Below are positions 56,978 to 64,000 of a DNA stretch of 64,000 nucleotides, piece by piece (the stretch's first letter is position 1; the number at the start of each line of letters is the position of its first letter). This DNA is from Usnea hakonensis (lineage: Eukaryota > Ascomycota > Lecanoromycetes > Lecanorales > Parmeliaceae), in the NCBI GenBank assembly GCA_013423325.1, contig BLJB01000068.1, forward strand, positions 1-64,000, written 5' to 3'. The notes beneath the pieces are model-generated. The model did no database searches and was not told where the DNA came from. It saw only the letters and a program-made list of their open reading frames with translations. The translations under genes and the position numbers were made by a program.

Positions 56978-57941
56978 GAAATTATCGTGGGCGGTATTTG
57001 CCCGGCCCTTACGATGTGTGGATGATCAGCAATTTCTGCTGATGTCCTTTTGAGAGGTAAGACCTACGGTCTCGGTATTGTCTACGATTTCGCTGGTGGT
57101 GGCTGCTGACTCGTACCTAATGAGAATTGTTGGTGCCTGCAGACGGCTTTCGAAGCACCAAAAAGGGGTTGAATTCACCTGTTGTAGGGTGGGTAACTTC
57201 TTGACTATCATAGGCAATGAGAGGTCAAGCCCGTATGCGCACCTTCCCCATGCATCTCCTACTCATTGTCACGATACTGTGCACGAGTGGGAGATATATC
57301 GCCTCTGGACATTGTACATTAGGCGTCTTTACAATCGTCCGGACAATCATCTGGTTATGCATATCGTAAGTCGTACGATTCTAGCTGAGAACAAGCGATG
57401 GATTCGTAAGAGCCTCGGAGCTCGAACACGTTAGAGTAGACAATGGATCGACAAGGCTTCAACTTCTCATGCATCCCGTTGGTCAAGCAGAGAGGGGCCC
57501 CCTGCGGCTGACGATGCTGAAAGGGAAAAGAGGCAGTAAGGTGCAGTGCATGTGGCACAAGATCTGCCAATGAAGATGTGATCCGATTTGATTGGGAAGG
57601 TGGGAAACCCTCAATGCGCAGCAGATTGAGAGCGCACCTTTACATCATATACGATAAGTTTGCACAGCAAAAAAGCAAGTGCAGAGGGTACATGTGTTTC
57701 ATAGCCATAGAGGTACATGATCCATAGGATGTAGAAGGACAATTAGTCAAGTCAATACCGATAGAAGCATAGTGGAGTATTTCACAAAGACGTATGTATT
57801 CAAGGTTGCAACACACGATAACCTAGCACCATGTCAGCATCGACTCGAGCTCGTGGCCTCAGAGCTCATGATTTCACAGCCTGGTGCTGCCACGTGAAAA
57901 AAGCCAGCGTAGAGTGACTGCTTGGACATTCGGGGAAAAAT
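56978..57941. other. Intergenic region
   Basis: No supported gene. A 63-codon minus frame at 57026-57217 shows no start context or known motif. Confidence 0.45.
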
Positions 57942-58163
57942 ATGACCAAAAAAAATCAAGACGTCCTCTTGAACGTCATTCGAGGAGGCTTTACGCTGGA
58001 ACGAGTACGGCAGGGATGCAGCATGTTCAACAAGGGCGTGAAGGAGGCGTTTGCAGCGATGTGCAGCAGTCCGAATCAGGCAGACAAACTGCTCAAATCT
58101 GCTAGTACGCTGACAACTTTCGAGAATGATTTTGATTACCAGACGTTCTACAGAAGGAGATAG
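57942..58163 (+). CDS. Possible small hypothetical protein, 73 aa
   Basis: An ATG-started frame that looks amphipathic and protein-like (VIRGGFTLERVRQGCSMFNK, SPNQADKLLKSASTLTTFEN) but has no recognised family, signal peptide or membrane helix. It could be an isolated exon or a gene remnant. Confidence 0.3.
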   Translation: MTKKNQDVLLNVIRGGFTLERVRQGCSMFNKGVKEAFAAMCSSPNQADKLLKSASTLTTFENDFDYQTFYRRR

Positions 58164-59362
58164 AACCGCATCGATTCAATTCTCATTGGCACGATATAGT
58201 ATTCAGTCCACTCGTTATCAGATAAACCAAAGGCCTCTAGATCGGTCGTTCATGCACCTCGGGATTCAGCGCTTAGTGATCCTATTACAACCATGTTTCT
58301 TTTCCAGTCCATAGCTGCGGATGGCTGCGGAGGGCAGGATATTGATAGGAATGATCTGAATAGTTGACCCTTACAGAGGTCGACACCGAAAGTCCTGCCA
58401 CATGTCCTTGTTATGCCATAGCCCAAAACAGCCCCGATGGCCTAGGGACTCTATAGGGAGCATTGACCCCTAAAGTGGTCGGCTTTGAGTGCATAGAAGC
58501 GCAACGTCCGGGCAACCTTCCAGCCTTCCAGGTAGGGCAGTTTCGATGCCAACCTCGGTATTCCACCTCTCAGCTAGGCTCCAAGCCAAGTCCAGCAGAG
58601 TACTAGATGACCGCAGGAAATGCTAGCGGCCGGTGTAGCCGTGCGACGGATATCCAAGCATTTACTGGTCTGACGGTCAGCGCAACCGGCTTAGGACTGC
58701 TGCGTCATTGAGCTTGGTCATGCGGAGGTAAGATTTCATACTCTAAGTGCAGCATGCGATGTAACGCTATGTGAGTATATAACGTGAGGTAGTCTCAGGT
58801 AGAAGGTAAGATACCAGTACCTATAAGTTTGCTGATTCCTACGTAAATATATAGGTACTGGTGTCTTACCTCCTACCGGAGACTACCTCGCGATATGTAC
58901 TTGTGCTTCCCTTCCCAGCACATAGCGTTACACTGCATGCTGCACTTATAGGATGCCAGACTCTCAGCGACCCTTTTGACAATCCCGGCTTCACGATTGG
59001 TCATACCTAAGCAACATTTATAAAGAGTGGCCATGAATGTGATCGATCTCCAGTGATCTCATGTTATAGAAACGGAATATTCGGAGGTCAACACTGCTGA
59101 TGTATTAGCGCCAATCAAAGCTAGTCCCACTGCACCAATCCCATCGGAGTCACTGGGCGTTCTTGGAGGGTGTTTGTCCTCAGGCTTGAGTATATCACTA
59201 CAACTGCGCCCCTCACTGCCTCGATGCCTCTCATGACAGCTTCGCCTCGTCTGGCTTTTCCGTCCTGGGGTGCGAGCGTACACTGTTTATGATAGAGTGT
59301 TTTCCCCTCAAACAATGTGTCTTGGTGGTCCTTCTAAATCCTATAGCTCTAATCGACCCCTC
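58164..59362. other. Intergenic region holding an inverted repeat
   Basis: No gene seen. Contains the 200-bp inverted repeat listed separately. Confidence 0.5.
58745..58947. repeat. Long imperfect inverted repeat (hairpin element, possibly MITE)
   Basis: The left arm 58745-58825 starts aagtgcagcatgc and ends ccagtacctata. The right arm 58850-58947 starts tataggtactgg and ends gcatgctgcactt. Between the ends the arms share taacgctatgtg, gaggtagtct and ggtaaga blocks in reverse complement, with about 17 extra bases in the right arm. The loop is 24 bp. No coding content. Such folded short elements are usually MITEs or relics of a DNA transposon. Confidence 0.8.
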
Positions 59363-59765
59363 ATGAGCGAAAAAGTGACGGTCTTTGATCCCGAGTCCAA
59401 GGACCTTCAAAGACTTCCTCGAAACAAGATCGATGGTCTGTCGCTGAACCCCTTATTGTTGCATTTAAGACGTTCTGAAGATCATATTAGCCTCGAAATT
59501 CGATACAGTGAATGTCCCGAGGCTGCGGCGCCAATTCGACGTTTATGGATCCAACGAACTGGCCAAGGGGACTTCTCACGCGTCTCATGCAATCGTCACT
59601 CGGCCCACAGATGAAGTCGAAGACAAGAGCTTCTTGGCTCGATTGTATATCGGTCGGTTGGGTGTCACGTCTGACGTGCAGCGGCTGCTATCTTCAAAAC
59701 ACCGAATTCTGTACATTGGCCCTCTGACAGATCATCCACATAACACGGATTCGGATATGACATAA
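59363..59765 (+). CDS. Unknown family, 115-aa paralogue A
   Basis: Two exons (59363-59435, 59491-59765) joined in phase 1 give 115 aa. I do not recognise the family. The sequence aligns along its length with the gene at 60572-60981 on the other strand: VFDPESKDL against VFDPEERSL, VPRLRRQFDVYGSNEL against VPRFHPHFDIYGSNEL, AIVTRPTDE against AVVTRAEHV, SFLARLYIGRLG against SFIARLHFYWLG, and HRILYIGP against YRRLWIGP. The intron lies at the same aligned codon and phase in both. No signal peptide or membrane helix. An in-frame ATG 48 bp upstream is an alternative start. Conservation of splice site and motifs despite divergence indicates a real gene. Confidence 0.6.
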
Positions 59766-60571
59766 AGCCATCACAGAACTGTGTTTTGGGTGTCTCGATA
59801 GCTTTAGTCAGCTGGGGCGGATTGACAACCCGGGGGGGGATATACACATGGAATGGATCAGAGGGACGGAAGAGTGCGGGCTTAGGAAGAGACGGACAGC
59901 CATATGGAAGGGCTGGGTGATTTGACATCGCAGGGAGATGACGTGGATTTTCTTTAAGCCACATATGATCGTTTTAATTGACAATACTACGTGTAAATCA
60001 AGATTTTTCTGACGCAGTGGCCGCAACCATCAAGCTACCTGAATACGTCCTTTCGAAGAGTCTGTGACTGTGGCACACTGCCCAAGGTCACGTCCATTAC
60101 TTCGGAAGCCTCGATGGACGATAGGAGATCACAACGTGTGCGAATAAAGGCGATTCTTCGACCGCTGTCAGGTATCTAATCTCTTATGTCCTGGCGAAAC
60201 TCCTTTGGAGGTATAACGCAGAGGAGAGCCCAAATCTTGAGGCTCGGCTAGCGCATGGCCACAATACAACAGTCAATCTCAGGGTCTAAGTATCTGGTAT
60301 TATCCCAACTCCGTTGGATATTGCAAACATGTTGCAGCAAGCATGATCGACGCACGCGCGCCGCTGATCATGCCAGATCCATTGCACCACGTACTGTGGA
60401 GCTTACTTCCACACACAGTCAGATCGTGAAAGAAGTACAAGTCGGCTCTTTCCACCACAGCTCTTCGGATTCCTAATCAAAGACGCAAGCAGTAATCGGA
60501 CCCATTGCTTATGCCTCAAAGATGGCTCTTGCCCACGAATGAGCTGACCAATCATCACCTCATCAACTCCG
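59766..60571. other. Intergenic region between the convergent paralogues
   Basis: No gene seen on either strand in the 0.8 kb separating the two 115-aa genes. Confidence 0.45.
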
Positions 60572-60981
60572 CTAATCGGACTTCGCCGGCATCGGTCCTA
60601 TCCACAACCGCCTATACCTTGCCCCTATCATCCGCAAAACACCAGCACGCCACCAACCTAACCAATAGAAGTGCAGACGCGCAATGAAGCTACTCATCGC
60701 AGCAACATGCTCCGCTCGTGTGACGACAGCGTAAGTATCTTCGGCATCGAGTTCGTTGGAGCCATATATGTCGAAGTGGGGATGGAACCTCGGTACGTCA
60801 AGGATAGTATATTTGGCAGCTATATAGGTCAGCGTCAATTATATCTGGGGTGACAGGGACTTCGCATTGAAACTAACATACGATCAAGCTGGGCGAGAGG
60901 GACAAGTCTGAGGCTGCGTTCTTCTGGGTCAAAAACGGGGACGCGGTTGTCAAATCGCAGCTGTGCTGGGAGTAGGCTCAT
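60572..60981 (-). CDS. Unknown family, 115-aa paralogue B
   Basis: Two exons (60981-60882, 60819-60572, minus) joined in phase 1 give 115 aa, the same length as paralogue A. It has a slightly longer N-terminus (MSLLPAQLRFDNRVP) and a shorter C-terminus (GPMPAKSD). The intron is 62 bp with gtatgt donor, gctgac branch and atag acceptor. The central block DIYGSNEL...AVVTR...SFIARL...LG...RLWIGP is the shared signature. Function unknown; it is soluble, about 13 kDa, and basic towards the end (RARYRR-like ARYRRLW). Confidence 0.6.
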
Positions 60982-62207
60982 GACTGATCATCCGGACGAT
61001 TTTGCATGTTGGATCCTGGATGTGTGTGCAGTAATGACAGCAGAAAGAAGAGAAATAGGGCTTTTCACAGTTTTGAGGTCCGAGTAAAGTGACAAGATGT
61101 CTCGGCCGAATCGGAAACATGCATGCAGGTCGCCCGTTTGGGACTAATCAATATCAATATAAATATCGATACGTCATTATAATCTTTGCTTTGAAGAAAG
61201 GAAACCTTCTCAATATCTAAAATCTCATGATACGTGCTCTTGATACCTTGATAGACAGCCTCCACTAAGAAGTTACGACAATTCTTTACTACCCCAACCA
61301 AACCATCAACAGTCATACCGAATCTCGCAATGAACCACGCTCCCTGCACCATCAAACCCCCTGCCCACAAAGCCAGCAGGCCTCACCTTCATACCTCCAA
61401 TCCGTGACCATCGCGCCAGACATTCGATGTGCCAAGCCATCTACTCTACCACCGCCCTGCTCCCGACACACTGCTCCCAAGAGTACGTGAAGCTTCACTG
61501 TGGTCAAGAGCTTTATCTCCAGCATTTACTGGCCCTCGTCGTTTTCAGAACCCCCTTCGAATGACTCTAGATCTATTCTCTAAGTTCTACAGATTGCTTT
61601 CGCTGAAATTCGGTACTCGATAATGAGATATGTCATTCTTTCCATAGGCTCTCAGAGGGGACTGATGAGTACGGACGCTGAACTGTCAAGATGGTGGCTT
61701 GACAAACCACAAGCGAATCCTACCCGTGCATACGCACGCATTAGCTGACTCATACCGATATTCTGTTACGGTGGGATTGGTGAACAAGACGATGGAGATG
61801 ATGGAGTTGTAGTTTCAAGCTAATTATATACATGTGTGTTGTTTTAAGCACGCTCGATATAGGATGAAATTTCTAGCAAAATTTGATGTTGGCTAATCGA
61901 TGAAAACAGCTAAATCTTGTGGCTTAGAACGTGTGTGTTTGGTTGAAGGAGGGTACTAGTAAGCAGTAGGCAATTCAAACGTTGACTTCGATAGATAGGC
62001 ATGCTTATTTTGGCTTGCTGATGGGAAATCTCAAATATTTATGCGTATATGCCTCTTCAATCTATTATCAACCTGTCTTCTATGCACTAAGTCTATCAAT
62101 GTGAGGACTCCGCCTGCTGACCGTGGACGCTTCTCTTAGCTCCGGAGCTGTCTTGCCGTTCACGTATCGATCATGAATCTGCAAAGACTGAATCGGATGT
62201 TGAAAGA
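60982..62207. other. Intergenic region
   Basis: No supported gene in 1.2 kb. A minus frame with an ATG near 61350 (MVQGAWFIARFGMTVDG...) is somewhat protein-like, but no splice partners or family were found. Confidence 0.4.
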
Positions 62208-63229
62208 TTAGACGGAAGTAGAGAGAGGGTTGAGGTCAAATTCAACGGCAGTGGATCCAAGTGACATGACTTTGATGCGAGAGGGTCGGGCCATCTGGTA
62301 CACTTTTGTGATACTACTGCAAACAACCAAGTCAGTCCAATCAGTGAATCGGAGTTGTTCAGTTGCGAGTCCGCTTACACGCGATGTAAAGTTGAAAATT
62401 CGTCGGATTGAGGACGGAGTCCAACATGTTCAGACAGAGGCATGGATTCCAGTCTAGCTGCTCCTTAGGATCGGTATGGCGCGTCAATGCGTTGTGTCCT
62501 AGGTAAAAGCGAATAAGCTGATATAGTACGATGTAAGTTTGGTAATTCCCATAAAAGACTCCAGAGTCCCCAGTAAATTTATTGTTCGTAACAGAAGGGC
62601 AATGATTTCCTGTCGACATAGGCGGTTGAACCAAAAACGCTGGACACAAGAAGGTGTAGACGGTATTTTCGGCGTAGAACGCTTGTATGGGGGTGGAGTG
62701 AGGGCCGCCTACGAGGCATCTATGCCAAGGATCGTACCCCAGGTTCAGAAACCCGTAATGCCTGGCAGAGTCCTCTGTCACGCAGGCAAGACGAGGTGGG
62801 GTGAGCCTATCAAGACGAGGTTTCAGGTTCCTCTTGCCTATCAAGTAGTATATATGATCTAGTATTGTCACAACAGCCTCTTGGACTTCGTCCTCCTTGA
62901 ACATTGCCTTGAATCCAAAGATGCTGTCCACTCCGTTTGAATGGGCATCGACGAGGGCCATTCGTGCTAGGGCTCTGGCTTGATCGACCACATCGCTGAT
63001 ATCCCAAAATTTATCGCCGCAATTCTCCGGAATTAAGTAATAAACGTCGGTAAGGTTATTTAGCTATCCACTTAGCGAGTGATCGTTTTGAGATGGTCGA
63101 CTCTACCAACCACTGGCCAATGTCAACGCGGGTCTTGCGGACAATGGAATGAGACATACTGTTCGATGAAAGAGGTAGAGAATTCGAAGATAGAACCATA
63201 GGCCCTATGATGAGTAGGGTAGCCAACAT
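62208..63229 (-). CDS. Secreted metallopeptidase-like protein lacking the HExxH zinc motif
   Basis: Three exons (63229-63107, 63063-62381, 62316-62208, minus) give 304 aa in one frame. Residues 1-20 form a signal peptide (MLATLLIIGPMVLSSNS). The body resembles the fungal secreted lysine-specific metallo-endopeptidase-like family: SIFGFKAMFKEDEV, PPRLACVTEDSARHYG, LGYDPWHRC and a helix before PKEQLDWNPC. Where that family carries HExxH, this protein reads YQLIR (in YIVLYQLIRFYLG), so zinc His, catalytic Glu and second zinc His are all replaced. The C-terminal exon joins QLYIA to SITKVYQMARP. Paired cysteines fit a secreted fold. The gene is otherwise intact, suggesting a pseudoenzyme rather than plain decay. 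The family assignment is from memory of its sequence style. Confidence 0.62.
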
Positions 63230-64000
63230 CTTGGCACATAAAGAGTAGACTTTTCACAGATGTCTTTGTAGATAGTGGAATGCCTGTATGAAGCTCAGGA
63301 GAAATTTAAAGCTCGAGGAGAATTTCAAGTAGAATTAACAAAAGACCTTGAGAACGTAGACAGAAGTGGGGTATCAACGTGAGAAAACATCCCCTCATCA
63401 TGGGCCGCCTCAAGCGCTTCGTTTCATACTCCGTAAGCATGCAATTCCCAAGTATCCATCCTATACGCCTACATGCGCGTAGAACTTGCCTGGGTATAGG
63501 TGATAGGTCGCCATGAATGCGACTAATCAACAGATCACGATTGCATTACTAATGGAACTTCATGTGGAAAATTGTTGTTGAAATAGCTTTGAATGTTTTT
63601 AATAGCGTGGATTAAGCGGAAGTTACTGTACAATCACTTGCCTCGATGCTTAAAGTATTAATCGTGCCATACACTTAGCTCCCGGAGCGCTAATAGCCTT
63701 CGGTGCTAGACTCTTGGGCCGTCGATCTGTAGATCCGCCCTAAACTTTAAGGTGCTATTTGGCGTTGGGGGTCGGTCAAAGTAAAGGTGGCCACGCTAAT
63801 TTATTTACCTCGGGGGTAGACGAGAGCGGGGTCCTGAGCCCTACGGCATACATGGAAACCTTCCTTTGCACCGAAATCTTTACGTCTTACCGCTATACCT
63901 ACGAGTACCATATATGGCTTCATTTCGCATACCTGAATTGTCCATCTTTGCAATTCTTCTCTACTCCTTCTTGAACCGCAGCGCCTCTCGGACTGATTGC
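63230..64000. other. Right end of window, no gene seen
   Basis: Normal base composition, only short frames without recognisable content. Confidence 0.45.

Overview
The window is nuclear DNA of a filamentous ascomycete (Pezizomycotina). Genes carry short introns (mostly 45-90 bp, GT...AG with a CTAAC/CTGAC-like branch site). The orthologues present are typical of the group (CpcA, Psf1, Rtt107, Vps25, Trm8, Mdm1, alkaline ceramidase). The left end carries the signature of repeat-induced point mutation (RIP): CpA/TpG dinucleotides almost gone while CpG survives. I cannot place it below subphylum. All exon joins were made by eye from splice signals and frame continuity.

Layout. 1-5995: RIP-mutated repeats, with a readable Ty3/gypsy pol relic on the minus strand (1-2111) and a much more decayed AT-rich block (2641-5995). 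7215-7702: a small secreted cysteine-rich protein. 8894-20548: conserved genes PSF1, a SulP-STAS-cNMP vacuolar transporter (VSB1-like), a PH-domain lysine/glutamate-rich protein, and the amino-acid starvation regulator cpcA with a two-uORF leader. 22330-23786: a membrane-anchored polysaccharide deacetylase and an unrecognised gene. 23787-29389: gene-poor. 29390-33967: a patatin-like phospholipase, an unrecognised 164-aa gene and an FAD oxidoreductase. 34407-51365: a dense housekeeping block (conserved protein, prefoldin 1, ceramidase, alpha/beta hydrolase, RTT107, VPS25, TRM8, sugar-phosphate/nucleotide-sugar type transporter, MDM1). 51800-53232: an FAD monooxygenase. 54473-63229: an accessory-looking end with a hydrolase-patatin fusion, a 200-bp inverted repeat, a convergent pair of unknown 115-aa paralogues and a secreted metallopeptidase-like protein without its zinc motif.

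Themes. Genome maintenance (PSF1, RTT107, with an MluI box before RTT107), membrane and lipid biology (MDM1, VPS25, ceramidase, two patatins) and nutrient control (cpcA, VSB1) share the core. The most unusual signals are: an uninterrupted 250-codon frame without ATG running into cpcA through its uORF leader; the 115-aa paralogue pair; the pseudo-metallopeptidase; and the patatin fused to a hydrolase domain whose nucleophile is replaced. I found no CRISPR, no rRNA and no convincing tRNA.
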